Source: Poa pratensis | Taxonomy: Eukaryota > Streptophyta > Magnoliopsida > Poales > Poaceae | DNA length: 64,000 nt | Direction: 5' to 3' | NCBI GenBank assembly: GCA_947311845.1 | Contig: CAMZMU010000063.1 | Coordinates: forward strand, 62,053,833 to 62,117,832 | Part shown: piece after piece, positions 1 through 11,762 of the stretch | Numbering within the stretch: position 1 is the first letter of the stretch | Layout: each line of letters opens with the position of its first letter | Made by a program: the position numbers and the translations under genes | The notes under the pieces: model-generated | The model's input: the letters and a program-made list of their open reading frames with translations, nothing else | Databases searched by the model: none | What the model was told of the DNA's origin: nothing

Positions 1-458
1 GTAGTAGTATCTGCACCTAGTCTGAACTTCAACGACTAGTGTAGTAAAAACTGTTCATTTCTTCTACGTTTGGAGTTACCAAAAAAAAGCCGAGATGGTT
101 CGCCGATCGGGCTCTGCTGGTTCACAGATGTAGCATCGGTTGCCCCGATCCGAAAACAAAGAACCTTGTCCTGAAGCCTCTCTGTGGTTCCATTCTAGTT
201 TATGAATGGTTTCGATCTGTAGCATGGCACGGATTGAGCAATGTCGTCAGATAACAGCCACACAGGAAGAAATACTCCAGTACCGTTAGTTCCACTTGGG
301 AAACCTGCGCCCTCCCAGCCATTTTGCCATTTTGGCGTGCAGCGGCGTTGGCAATCTGCTGGTAATTAAGCAGGAGAAAGAAAATTAAACAAAGTGCGTC
401 GGTGGTGTCCTCGTGTCGCTCGATCAACCCCGAAATTTGACTCCCATCCCATAGGATA
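1..458. other. Flanking intergenic sequence left of Helitron H1
   Basis: No gene or recognisable repeat is seen here. The last bases before position 459 form the presumed insertion site of the Helitron that follows: the base next to the CTAG end is an A on the plus strand (T on the element strand), as expected for insertion between A and T. Confidence 0.5.
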
Positions 459-490
459 CTAGATCCCCGGGCGCGGCTTGCCGCGCGCCA
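459..490 (-). other. Helitron H1 3' terminus (hairpin plus CTAG)
   Basis: Stem GCGCGG/CCGCGC with loop CTTG lies eight bases inside CTAG. The same architecture recurs at 49032 (H2) and 59238 (H3), all three pointing the same way. Confidence 0.8.
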
Positions 491-721
491 CCCGTCAGGG
501 GACACTGGTTTTCAGTTTGCAAAACGCTATACCAAACATTCAAATTATGACACAATAATTATGCATAGCAAAGCTTTATAGGTTTATAGCAAAACACATT
601 GCTCTTACATACATAGGATCCACATAAGATGCATGGGAGCATCGCTTCAAAGGGCACCTAGTATCACCAAAATACAGTACTCCAACCTGTATCACCAAAA
701 TACAGCACTTAAAAAATTAAA

Positions 722-870
722 GCAGGAATCAGGCAGGCACAAACCTGAAGATAAGAGGAAACGAATGACATAGTGTGCCCAACTAATGACATAGGGCATA
801 GCAAAACAAATATCAGGCAGGCACTAACCTAAAGAGGAAACGAATGACGCGGAATGTAACTCCTATTTGA
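722..870 (+). repeat. Short direct duplication inside Helitron H1
   Basis: A block reading ATCAGGCAGGCAC, then AACCT, then AGAGGAAACGAATGAC occurs near 728 and again near 812, with small differences. It is one of several such local duplications in this element. Confidence 0.7.
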
Positions 871-1570
871 ATATTAATAGGTCCAGCAGAACTAACTCAA
901 GAACCATCTTAACCAGGTCACTTACTGCAGTACTACTTTTAGGGATGCTCTGAACCACATGGGCTATATCTTAAATTTGAAGAACCAGATGTTAAACAGG
1001 AAAAAATTCAACAGACACAACTTTTAGGTTTCAGTTGATTGTGAAATGCAGAAATAAAATTGGTACTTAGCACAACTGTTGTCAAGTGAACATACAGTAT
1101 AGGTTAAATCAATGGACTTAACTAATCACAGTGATTATCACACACTGTTATAGTGAGCAGAAAAAACACCTACAAAAATCGAAGGTACATGATGCTGACT
1201 GTAATGCCATAATGCGGTACTATCAAGATAGTATATCTGACTTTAGTTTCGAATATATTGGAGATAAAATTGCTAAGAAAATAAAGTAGTCAACCAATAA
1301 TGTGCAACTTATCTAAATAAATTATGTGGACAGAGAACAACAATATGTGAACTGGTGAAGACAACATTACTTGCTGGATCAACATTTATATATAGCCAAA
1401 AGCAAATATTGCGAAGAGAATTTCATATAACCTAAGCAACGTCGTTTCTCTTTAGTGCAATTATGGAACAGAACGAACACAACAGAATAGTGATGCAGAA
1501 ACAAATCACATCCGCATCTCACACTGGCTGGACAATTGTTGGCTATTTGTCCTTGAAAAAGGAAATTCAG

Positions 1571-1658
1571 TCGACATAAACAAAGTGTAAGCAATGAAAA
1601 CACTGAGTGATGTGACATCATCTATGTCCTAATCGACATAAACAAAGTGTAAGCAATG
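1571..1658 (+). repeat. 26 bp direct repeat, two copies, in Helitron H1
   Basis: A 26-base word beginning TCGACATAAACAAAG is present without change at 1571-1596 and 1633-1658, period 62. A similar local duplication sharing GAGACTACATAGCATA follows near 1718 and 1780. Confidence 0.8.
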
Positions 1659-2645
1659 TCTAAGTTGCTGAATGTAGGTCAGAGTTTGAAAGGCAATGGA
1701 AATTAAAACCAACATTGGAGACTACATAGCATACTGTGGGACTCTAGAAGAGCTGGAAAATTTAAACAAACATGCGAGACTACATAGCATAAACTGGAAC
1801 GGAAAACAAAGAGCACAAATAAACTTACAACAGATAAACCAAATGTCTTCCTATAAAATCAGAGAAGCCTCCATACGCCAAACAGTACATATTTCGTAAA
1901 ATGCATGAGTGATACAACCTGCCCTATATTGATGCTCACATAGGCACTCATTCCACGTTTTTCATATGTATCTCAATAGGTTCCAGGAATATCATAGTGT
2001 ATTTACCTCTGGTTACTTCCATTCTACGTAATGGATTCATCAAGCGCCATCCTTCAGAGATGCTTCTAAATAATCTTAAATTCGTGACAGCATGATATCA
2101 GGCCATCGATGACCTGGAAAATCAAGAACAATTAGCATCATTAGGCGCATACCGAAAATAAGGCATCAATTAGGATGTGGATGTCGTAAAGGGCATGGAG
2201 CAAAAAGTGACAGCCATTTCATGAGCTAGATTCCAGTGATAAACACAACCAATTCATGAGCTAGATTTCAGTGAAGACTGCAGCTGGTACATGTACCACT
2301 CAATTATGAAAATAGATGGGACCTGAGAAAGGGATAGCTCACTGTTCTATGTAATAGAAGCAATATAAGTGAACGGATATTTTCAAGCATGACGAAAACA
2401 GAGAATTATCTCCCAAAAATAAATTAGGGGATATAATTAGGGGATTAGTGGTTCACTCTTGTGCAGTTATGCAGCAATGCTACAAAGCTCCTACATGGAG
2501 GCACATTCAGCAAAGCTATCAGCTAATCCGAAGTGCAGACTCAATCAAATAGACCTATATGTGGACAGTTAAAACAAACAAATTGTTAATACTCATCTCC
2601 TTCTCAAATAGCTGGAATGCAAATGACCAAGATCATAAAACAATA

Positions 2646-3190
2646 TGAGAAGAAATGGTTGACCGGGCATTACTTGGTAAGATGCAAATCCAAAATTAAT
2701 TTCAATTAAATAACAAAACACAAAAGGTACAGTCAGACATTTATCAGATTATTCTTATTGTGCAAGCTGTAATTACAGACTGCAATTAACAAATTTCAGA
2801 AACAGAATACACGCAAATGCTAACCAAAATCAAATCAAAATAACAATCCATTTCTCATACATGGGACATAGCATGAGTATTTTCACCTGAATTTTCGACA
2901 AACAATTTTGGTGGTGCGCCGCCATGATATACCTCACAGGCGGATCTGAAGACAATGAAGATAAAACGAAGAAGGGCAGAAGTTAGGGATGCATTAGAGG
3001 CTAGCAAAAATAACAAACCGTACCACACATAATAAGATGCTAGCCCAAAGCTATAAGCCAAGAAATGGTTGTCCAGGCATTACTTGGTAAGATACGAACC
3101 CAAAATCAGTTTCAATTAAATAACAAAATACAAAAGATACAGTCAATGTATTTATCGGATTATTTTTATTGTGCAAGCTGTAGTGGTAAA
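2646..3190 (+). repeat. Diverged direct repeat (about 125 bp) in Helitron H1
   Basis: The stretch from about 2650 to 2775 (AGAAATGGTTGACCGGGCAT...) recurs from about 3060 to 3185 (AGAAATGGTTGTCCAGGCAT...) at a spacing of about 410 bases. A second related pair (AAATTGGGTATTCAATCATT near 3544 and AAATTGGGCATTCAGTCATC near 3971) lies about 427 bases apart. An ancient partial duplication of the interior would explain both. Confidence 0.6.
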
Positions 3191-4795
3191 TCAAAATACA
3201 AAAGTACTTCCATGTTTCAAAAAGGAGGCATGGCAGTATATTTGTATCATAAGTGGCAAATCAAGTACATATAAAAAACATTGTACATGGATATATGAAG
3301 GACCCGATCTAAAGATGTGTGCTCTAACTTAAAATGAAGACTAAAACAAATTAAGACTTGACAACAATATGTATTGCTCATAGTATATAATCTGAAGACA
3401 TGGAATACAAATACAAATGGATGAAAAACTGAAAGCATCACTTGAACAACAACAATAGGTTCCAAGGGTTACCTCGACGCAAAAGTTATGCAAAGAACAT
3501 AAATCTGGCTGATTGAGATATAACTTTTGGAATAGAGATGAAAAAATTGGGTATTCAATCATTCATCACCAAAAATTTTGAGCCATTCAGTCTGTGGTAA
3601 GCCGACCAAGAAGCTGACATGAAAAAAAAAACATGACGCTGATGAAATTGAAATGTGTAAAAATGCGCAGTGTAAAAGGCAATCAAAGAAGAGGGTCCTT
3701 TATGTATTACAATTATTAGTCTAAAAAATACAATTCCATTTCAGCAAGCAGTATTACAGTGTATATACTGTAAGATTGATATAAATAAATTCACATATTC
3801 ACGTGAAGCTAGAAACAAAATCGGCCCACCCAAGGCTAGTTACAAAATGGAATTCCACAAGAACCCTGTGCTAATTTCAGTGATATATCCATATAATTAG
3901 GAGAAAATAACTACATATATGAAACTATATCTGGATCCTAATAGGCAAATCAAGTGGCCTAGAGACGACGAAATTGGGCATTCAGTCATCCATCGCCAAT
4001 TTCTTGCACCATTCATGATGTAAAAAACATGGTACTATGAAACATGCAAAAATGAGCAGTGAAAAGTAAATCAGTAATGCATAAAAATAACGGTATATGT
4101 GAGGATATAGCTGCAAGTAATTTTAATTGAACAGAAAATCCCCAACATTCAAATATGGTTCAAAGCATAGACGTCAAACGTTCACATGTACGAAGAGCAA
4201 GATTTAGGCCCAATCTTCCACTTCCAACCGTAAACTGCAACAGTGAATATTTAGCACAATCGGCAACTACAAACTTCTGAATGTTGAATATAATTACTGC
4301 AGATCTGCAGCTGCACACTTCCCATCAAATTTTCATGCCAGAAAGATGAGTTACCTTATTGGCGATGAACTCTGCAGTTCTTAGAGCATTGCTGCAGCCT
4401 GCAGCCTCCATGTTGCTTCTTGGCCATCAGCAGCTAGATCTTGACGTCTCTGTCTGGAGGAAAATAGGAAAACTGAGGAGAGAAGTGGAGAGTCAGGAAA
4501 TGAAGAAGGGTCTCCGACAACGGGTTTAGGCTTGCTCGGTGGGCTAGAAATTCGTGGCAGAGACAGGGGTGTGGGATGCAATCGGGTTCACCTTAGGCAG
4601 CTAGGAAACGAAGAGGCGCCTCCGACACGCAACGGAGGAGAGTGACGGCATCGATCCAGATGGGGCGTGGCATAGATCTTGAGAGAGAGGAGCAGCCGGC
4701 TGTTGCAATAATAAACACCAGAGCAAATATAATACATGGATTAATTTTCCCCTACAGGATTTTCGTGCGGGGATTAGAGAGAGAGAGAGAGATAC

Positions 4796-5030
4796 CTGTA
4801 AAAGGAATTATTCTTGACGCCGAGGACAACTGCAGGGGCGCCATGGCCGGTGACGGCAACGAAGAGGACGACGGCGGCGTTGGCTCCCAGATCCGGTATT
4901 GCTATGCCATCAGAACCAGGCACGGAGTGGTGCTTCGATTGGATTGGGGGAGGAGCGGAGAGGAGCGACGAAAATCGCGGGAGGGCAGAGGCGGCGGCGG
5001 GAGGATGCGAGGGGATTGGAGGTGAGGCGA
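4796..5030 (-). other. GC-rich exon-like segment, possible captured gene piece
   Basis: On the minus strand an open, GC-rich frame of about 50 or more codons ends exactly at a good donor site (ACAG|GTATCT, exon edge at 4796). Its last residues read roughly GVKNNSFYR. Upstream, around 5100-5150, is promoter-like GC-rich sequence. I do not recognise the product. A captured 5' exon of a host gene is a common Helitron cargo, but this rests on composition and one splice site only. Confidence 0.25.
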
Positions 5031-5292
5031 AATCCTGATACTACCCCTCAAACACACACCAGGACGGCGCAGGAAGAAGTGAGATTCTACCGCAAACGGA
5101 TGGTCCGGATCGCACTGTAACTGCTCGATCCGACGGTCCACGTGCGCTAAACTCTGAGAAGCCCCCTTGGGGTCACGCCGTTTACCTCTGTGGATGATTC
5201 CATGCATACGCCAATCATGCGCGTGGTCATTGCACACCTTTATTTTAGTCGCCATAATACGAGTTGTTTACTGCTCCGATCTTATCGTGAGA

Positions 5293-6424
5293 TACGGGAG
5301 CAAGACTATCACAACAACCCAATAATCGACTAGCCAAGAAAAAAAATCCTATACTCAAGTGTATACATTATTATCTTCAAAGTTCATAAACAGAATGTGC
5401 ATTCTTTTTAATTCTTATATATGATTTGTGAAAATTTATGTTCTGTTTTAAAAACTTTACATTTGTTTAACACTAATTCTAGCATGTTTTCATGCATCAG
5501 GCAACGCAAACAAAAATCCGAACTGCTGAGAGGCGATAGGCAATTGATCACATATGCACATCAACGAGTTCGACCTTGTTTTCCTTTTTTTTTCTAAGAG
5601 CATCTAAAAAAATGTATCGATAGTTTGGCTAACCCACACCAAATATGGGTAGAGGAAGAGAAGCTTTGGATTGCCAAAATTATTTCTGGCCTTGCAGCAT
5701 GCCCCGAACTGGATTTGGATATCTACGTTTGACTTTCCACTTCTACATATGTATAGTAAGAACTAAGTAAAACATACATGATAATTATTCCATGTTAAGA
5801 ACTTGTGATGGAATATTCATTTCTTGTGATGCCAATTATTGTTATAGAATGCATGGTGCTACACAAGTAAAATGCAAGAAAATCGACATCCACACTACAT
5901 ACATCAAAATGGTAAACACATATCACAACCACACCACACCACATTCAATCATAATTGCAAAAATGTCAATGAATCTGTCAATTTTGACTCATATCTTTGC
6001 AAACTACAGTCTAATTTTTTGATTTTCATATATTATATGTATTGCGACCTCGAAGATACCGACGACCTCGAAGATATATCCAGAGAGAGAGAGGAACGAG
6101 CATGTATGAGTGGAAGGCTAGGCCATACGACATGTGAAAATAAGGACTAGTACCGTAACTCTGAAAGCATGACCCAACGGATAAAACAACAACAACAAGA
6201 AACGCTCATGCCTTGGTCTTGAATTTTTTAATAACCACAGGCGACCCCGCGATATGGATAGGCCAAGGACGGACGATTGTCATTTGAATGTAGCGCCCAC
6301 TTATATCTTTTTTAATAAAAAACACTAATGCTTTTTATCATATGAATTCTCGTGTATGTGCATAGTTGCAAGTGACACCTTCGTCTATATGCATATTTAG
6401 TGTCGGTTTATTTCTTTTAGTGCA
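5293..6424. other. Intergenic, AT-rich
   Basis: No convincing gene. A short duplicated phrase (ACCTCGAAGATA) occurs near 6048 and 6065. Confidence 0.5.
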
Positions 6425-6995
6425 AATTTTGGTATGTTGTTGGAGTCGGTTTGGTCAGAGAGGAACGCACGGTTGCATGGCGAGTCATCAAGGACAATTA
6501 ACCAATCCGTCAAATGGACATGTGATGTGGTGTTCGACCTGGTGGCTACGGGCAAAGAGAAACCAAAGAATCAGTCTAAACTTGCAGCACATACGTTGGC
6601 GTCCTCCACCCCTGGGTAAACTGAATATTAATGTGGATGCGTCCTATTCAGATGATCTTCATCAAGGGGGAACAAGTGTCGGTTTGCCAGATCATGAGGG
6701 GAAGCTACTTCGAGCTCAAGCCATATGGCACGAGTTTGCTGCTAGCGCTGGTTATGAAAGCATACGTTGTTCGAGATGGTGTAGAAATTTCCCTGGCCAG
6801 AGGTCTTGTGAGGTGGAAGTTGAAACGGATGCGCAGCAGCTTGTCAATCTTTGGTCGTCCTCCACCTTCGACTGTTCTGAAGTAGCACCGATCTTGATGG
6901 AAATACGTGCGCTAACCGGGAATTTTGCATCTTTCTCGTTGAATTTTGTACCTAGGGAGGCTAATGAGCTGGCTCATTTGTGCCAAGCAATGTAG
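6425..6995 (+). pseudogene. Decayed LINE tail with RNase H-like domain
   Basis: The segment starts with the region that follows the zf-RVT domain of plant LINEs (VWSERNARLHGE). It continues into an RNase H-like (RVT_3) fold: NINVDASY with the first catalytic Asp, VETDAQQLVNLW with a later Asp, and a C-terminal VPREANELAH motif. The pieces lie in three frames, with shifts in both directions near 6600, 6740 and 6800, so this copy is truly decayed. The stop is TAG at 6993-6995. The reverse transcriptase is missing, so it is 5' truncated, as is usual for dead LINE copies. No target duplication was found. Confidence 0.7.
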
Positions 6996-7848
6996 CGCTG
7001 ATAGGAGAAGATGCCTCGGGATGAATTACATCCCCAACTTCCTATGAAATGCATTTGACTTGTCCTTGGTTTCTTAGAAGTCCTCTCCATAAAGAGAAAT
7101 TATAAAGGAAAACAATGTGAGCACCAGCCTTTTATTTTTCGTTTTTTTGTTAAAACAAGGTTTGTACTAATAACTACTCCGTTAATAGGTAATTATTTTG
7201 AATAAATATCTGTGAGTATTAAAACATAGAGTGCATTCCACTTTTTCCCATGAAGTTGTGCATTGGGACATGTATTACACCATTTATTGGAACCTCTGCC
7301 GAAATAATGAAATATCAAATCTAGATGATATTTAACCCGGTTTTACTATAGTTTATCATTTTACTTGCTTTCGTTCGATATGACCAGTGTGCTACGCCGT
7401 TGTTGCGCGGACAATGTGTATAAGATCGAATATCGGCATAGACAACTTCTAGTATTTGTATGTTCTACTCCTCGTGGTCGTATTTTGAACCTCAATCAGC
7501 ACCTCACACCTTACACAATGGACACACATCAAAACAAATGAGGGTCCAAAGCTTCTAAATGGGGCAACCTATACGAATTTACACTAAGGGTAATTAGTGT
7601 CACAGATAACTGTAGGGTGTAAAATATGGAATTCACTCTAAAACTTATTTATATGTAATTCCGTACCACACAACCATATCTTATACTCCGTATAACATAA
7701 ACCCAAAATTCGCTAGGTTAAAAATAGAATTCTTTTACCACTGAAAAAACAAATGTATGCTTCATATATGGAATTGATTTACTCTCTCTTTATTAATATC
7801 TTTAGACAAATGTGTAATATCTGTTTTTGGAAAAGGAATATGTTACCA
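6996..7848. other. Intergenic, AT-rich
   Basis: No gene recognised. It may include the 3' untranslated tail of the LINE remnant. Confidence 0.4.
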
Positions 7849-8150
7849 GTACCTATATAGGGAGATGGTACATAGTTATTCCATAACATGCATATGGTAA
7901 TCTCTATTTGTGAAAAAGGAATATGTACCAATCTCTATTTATGCAGATGGTACATAGTTAGTATTCCACAAACTACAGATCTGTCTCAATATCTATTTGT
8001 GTTACCCGTACCCTATTTACTGAGATGGTACATAGTTATTCCATAACATGCATATGGTAAGCTCTACTTTTGAAAAAGGAATATGTTACCAATATCTATT
8101 TATGCGGATGGTACATATAGTTTTATTCCACAACTTATACATATGGAAAT
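7849..8150 (+). repeat. Tandem repeat, about 80 bp unit, four copies, alternating pattern
   Basis: The core GATGGTACATAGTTATTCC recurs near 7863, 7944 (variant), 8022 and 8106 (variant). Copies 1 and 3 (159 bases apart) are nearly identical through ATAACATGCATATGGTAA. Copies 2 and 4 resemble each other, each following CTATTTATGC. This is a two-unit higher-order arrangement. Confidence 0.75.
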
Positions 8151-8201
8151 CTCCTTCCAGTTGTGTTACCGTGATGAGACGGGTTGGACAGCTTTCTCCT
8201 A

Positions 8202-8313
8202 TTCCCTCCGCCACGAATTAGTTGACTCATAAGTGTATAAATACAGATGCATCTACACGTTTAAATATATCCGTATTTAGACATTTTCGTGTCAACTAAT
8301 TCGGCACGAGCAA
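8202..8313 (+). mobile_element. Stowaway-like MITE, diverged ends
   Basis: A terminal inverted repeat built on GAATTAGTTGAC (left) and GTCAACTAATTC (right) encloses about 110 bases, flanked by TA on both sides (8200-8201 and 8314-8315). The left end retains CCCTCCG. Confidence 0.6.
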
Positions 8314-9475
8314 TAGTTTCTGAAGTTACAATTTCGAATTTTATCCACAAGCTTTGGTCGTCAGCCGTAGAGAATCTTTCTCCACCGAGTGGCGTAGGGA
8401 GTTGCTTTGTTTATGCAGGGTTGCAGCAGACCATCGTGTAGCTTGTGTTGTGTTGTCCTCACTCGACAACTAGGTGAGACGAACGTAGCACTCTCCGATC
8501 TCTTTCAAACTACTACAGTAGTCGTCTTATTTGGCCGGATTTGTGAAGGAAAATAAAGATGAACCGCTCATTTGCATGCTCCAAGTCTCCAACACTGAAC
8601 CAGATGTTCCAGCGAGGTCTCTGTGATGGATGTGCTCTCCCGGGAAATATTGGAGTTGGACTGTGGTGTTTCTACTGGGATTTCTTTTTGGAGTGTACTA
8701 GATCGTTATAGAAATTTTAAAAAAAAAGATCGTTATATAGAAGAAAAAAAAGATCGTTATAGAAAATTTACAAGTGTACAGACAACTAGGCAGCCCTGCA
8801 GCCAAGTTCCGGAACTCTGGCCAGATAAAATTTTCAACTACAAGTGTGCTTATACTATTGCTTAGATGCAGTTTCGTCCTTCGACTTTACAGGTTTGCAA
8901 GCTTAACTGAAAGGCAAGCAGCCAGTTAGTAGTGGTTGCAAGACCAATCTGTATTGGTTGAAGTTGGAGTAGTTTATAATCCAGGTGGCATATGCAAACA
9001 TGTGTCTTCATAGTTCATAGCCACATATACAACGCAAATTTGCCACACCATATAAAACGAGGACCACAAAACCAAGGGGTCAAGACAAACAAGCATGTCA
9101 AGGTTTTGATAGAGGGTAGACCCACACAGAGGACAAATTCCAGGAATTCAAACCCTTCGGCAGCCACCTATCTTGACCACAAAATTCCACCACAAAAATG
9201 ACAATATATCACCAAGAAAAACGCCTGCCCTGCAGATTCCATCCACACGCATAATAATATATACACAAAAGAAACCCAGAAAAAATAAAAATAAAACTAA
9301 GTAGCAGAGATTTTAGTTAACCACGATCTACTGTGATGATTTTACAATCCTGCAACTGCAACCGCATAAGTAGCAGAGCATACGGCTAAATTTCTTCTTA
9401 CGGATCGATCACACATTAAGCGTGCGAGAACATAAAGGCTAAATTTCTTCTTACGTACTCGCTCTTGAGTCTTTG
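8314..9475. other. Intergenic; downstream flank of AMT1 copy A
   Basis: No separate gene seen. The part nearest the AMT1 stop probably holds its 3' UTR. The phrase AAAATTCCACCACAAAA near 9181 also occurs downstream of AMT1 copy B (near 15486), so the duplication that made the pair extended past the 3' ends. Confidence 0.5.
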
Positions 9476-10953
9476 TTACACCTGGCTGTTGGCCGCCGCC
9501 GCCGGCTCGACGCGGGTCTGCGCAGACCTCAGCATGAACCCACCAACCGACTTGTCGTGCTCGTCGTCGTCGAGGTAGACGTAGGCGAAGCCGCCGTGCC
9601 GGGTCATGTCCATGCCGGCCGTCTCGTCCTCGGCGGAGATGCGTAGCAGGCCGAGCTTCATCAGCCCGTAGAAGAGCGGGCCCATGGTGCACGACACAAA
9701 CCCGGCGATCACCAGGATCTGCACGACGTGCGCCCCCAGCAGGCGCCCGCCGCCGCCCATGAAGAGCCCGTAAGGCCTGCCGGCGCCGTAGATGTCCTCC
9801 ACGTACTGCTGCTTCGCGAACAGCGCCGTGAAGATGACCCCCCACGCGCCGCAGCCGCCGTGGAGCTGCGCGGCCTCGAGCGGGTCGTCGTACTTGAGGC
9901 GAGCGGCGAGCGCGTTGAGGCCCATGAGCACCCACGCCGACACGAACCCGCAGATGACGGCGGCCCACGGGTCCACCACGCTGCAGCCGGCGGTGATGGC
10001 GGCGAACCCGCCGAGCAGGCCGTTGCAGACGTCCACCACGTTCCAGTGCCCCGTCTGGAGCCGCTTCCCGAACAGCGTCGTGAGCGCCGCCACGCTGCCC
10101 GCGAGCGTCGTCGTCACGGCGGTACGGCCCACGGCCGACCACTGCCCATTGATGCTCCCGGCCGGCCCGTACGACTTGAGGATTGTGACGAAGGACCCTG
10201 GGTTGAATCCGTACCACCCGAACCAGAGCAAGAACGTCCCGAGGACGACGAGCGACGCGCTGTGGCCCTTGAGCGCCACCGAGCGGCCGGCGTGGTCGAA
10301 CCGGCCGATGCGAGGCCCCTCGATGAACGCTCCCCAGAACCCGGCGATGCCGCCGACCATGTGCACGACGCCAGACCCGGCGAAGTCGATGACGCCGGAC
10401 TTGAACAGCAACGGGCCGGACGTGCGGCTCGCGGAGGCCCACCCGTCGACGGACCAGATCCAGTGGGACACCACCGGATAACGAACCCGGTGAGGAACGC
10501 CGAGTAGATGAGTAGGCGACGAACTGCGTCCTCTCGGCGATCGACCCGACGTGATGCCGGCGGCGGCGATCGCGAAGGCCCACTGGAAGAGGAAGAAGCT
10601 GTAGTCGAAGCCGATCGTGGGCACGTCCTTGAGGCCGAAGAAGTGCTTGCCGATGAAGCCGTTGGAGGGCGTCCCGAAGGCGAAGGCGAAGCCGAAGAGG
10701 TAGTAGAAGAGCGCCCCGGCGGCGGCGTCGAGCACGTTGGTGAGCATGATGTTCATTGTGTTCTTGGCACGGACGGAGCCGGCGCAGAGCATGGCGAAGC
10801 CGAGCTGCATGGCGAAGACGAGGTACGCCGAGAAGAGCAGGTAGGTGGAGTCCACCGCGGACGTGGTGTCGGCGAACCTGCTGCAGAGGTAGTCCGTGGC
10901 GTTCATCGCCGCCGTGCCCAGCAGCGGCGCAGGTCCGCCGCGCACGTCGACAT
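9476..10953 (-). CDS. AMT1: AMT1-type high-affinity ammonium transporter, copy A (four single-base gaps)
   Basis: Intronless gene for a plasma-membrane ammonium uptake protein of the AMT1/Mep/Rh family, close in length to the usual 490-500 residues. Visible family marks are the N-terminal membrane block ([20 protein letters not shown]), [13 protein letters not shown] with the substrate-site Asp and first pore His, HGGCGAWG with the second pore His, and the cytosolic tail [14 protein letters not shown], whose Thr is the known regulatory phosphorylation site of plant AMT1. The start is taken as the ATG at 10951-10953 (MSTCAADL), matching copy B. Relative to copy B, four single bases are missing: one near 10932 and three clustered between about 10483 and 10545. 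The three-base cluster restores the frame but scrambles about 26 residues of a membrane segment. The translation is therefore broken as given. Neighbour: copy B 6.4 kb away, same strand. Confidence 0.93.
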
Positions 10954-11078
10954 CTTGCGACGCCTCTCCCTAACCACACGGCCTCGAAACTCTGGGGTTG
11001 TGTTTCAGAGATCAGGGTTTCGAAGGAGAGGATTGGTGTGGCGTGGCGTGTGGAGACGGGGGAAACCGGTGGCGCCGG

Positions 11079-11085
11079 ATTTATA
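11079..11085 (-). promoter_or_regulatory. TATA box of AMT1 copy A
   Basis: TATAAAT on the minus strand, about 126 bases upstream of the ATG in a GC-rich setting. Copy B has the same word about 115 bases upstream of its ATG. Confidence 0.75.
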
Positions 11086-11310
11086 GGAGGCCGCTGGCTG
11101 TGTTGAGCGGAGGTTTGGATTTCGTTTCGTTTTGCGAATATGGTTCGAGGCAGAGGAGGATTCCGGGAGGCGTGGCAACGATGGTTTCTTTGGCTTAATT
11201 TGGCTGGACTCTGGAGAGCCCACGGTGAATCTTTTGTGGTGGCCGGAATCTCTTTGGATTACGGTTTGGAGGCTGTTTCGGAATCTGGGGATTCTGCAGA
11301 TTTGTATGGC
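11086..11310 (-). promoter_or_regulatory. Conserved upstream block shared by both AMT1 copies
   Basis: An 18-base word (plus strand TGGCAACGATGGTTTCTT, 11173-11190) is also present at 17559-17576. It lies 220 and 206 bases upstream of the two start codons. Weaker similarity runs on each side for roughly 150 bases (for example GTGAATCTT, TGGGAATCT-like and GGATTCTG). It is either duplicated promoter sequence not yet diverged or sequence under selection. Confidence 0.6.
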
Positions 11311-11633
11311 TGGACGACATTAATCCGGTGTATGAACGACTCTATTTGCCCGTATCATAACAGCTTAGCACCGACTTGGTACCTGCCTAGATTGAGGTTG
11401 TTTTTATTACCATGGATCATAACAATCCTGTTTTCTCATTTAAAACGTTGTTTGTTACACTCGTTTTCCCGTATAGTGAGCTTAATTCCACTACAGATTT
11501 GCAACCACAAACTTAGACTAAGAAACACCTACCGAACTCCCTTTCCCATAATAAACCTAGCATGCGGGACTGAGACTCCATTTGGAACCTCTGTTTTTCA
11601 AAACAAAAGCATTTCAATACAACACGGTATTTC

Positions 11634-11645
11634 AAAACGATACTA
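11634..11645 (+). repeat. Target-site duplication, left copy, of the GC-rich retroposed element
   Basis: AAAACGATACTA here matches 13169-13180 directly after an A-run. The A residues at its start are ambiguous with the poly-A tail. Confidence 0.75.
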
Positions 11646-11721
11646 AAACCCACTAGTGTCAAATATTGGTCTACGAGTTATTGCATCCCCAAAATAGTTT
11701 CAAGTTACCTTATCCCCTCGC

Positions 11722-11723
<2 letters not shown>

Positions 11724-11762
<39 letters not shown>
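11724..11762 (+). repeat. Poly-C run, 39 bases
   Basis: Uninterrupted C homopolymer. Its length is identical to the second poly-C run at 13451-13489. Confidence 0.95.

Larger units (their letters stand above)
459..5292 (-). mobile_element. Helitron H1, non-autonomous, minus orientation
   Basis: The 3' end is clear on the minus strand. A six-pair GC hairpin (plus positions 471-476 pairing with 481-486, four-base loop) is followed after eight bases by CTAG (459-462) and then a host T. This is the canonical Helitron 3' end (hairpin, short spacer, CTRR, T). The 5' end is less sure. I propose 5292, where the minus strand reads TCTCACG... directly after a host A; joining 458 to 5293 gives a plausible empty site with the expected AT dinucleotide. 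The 4.8 kb interior has no Rep or helicase coding, so the element would depend on another Helitron such as H2. It holds many short local direct duplications and a GC-rich gene-like piece near its 5' end. Confidence 0.6.

Noticed and set aside
9728..11106. Long plus-strand open frames opposite AMT1 copy A
   Set aside because: They are Arg/Ala/Pro-rich shadows of the GC-rich transporter gene on the other strand; only the minus strand has family motifs.
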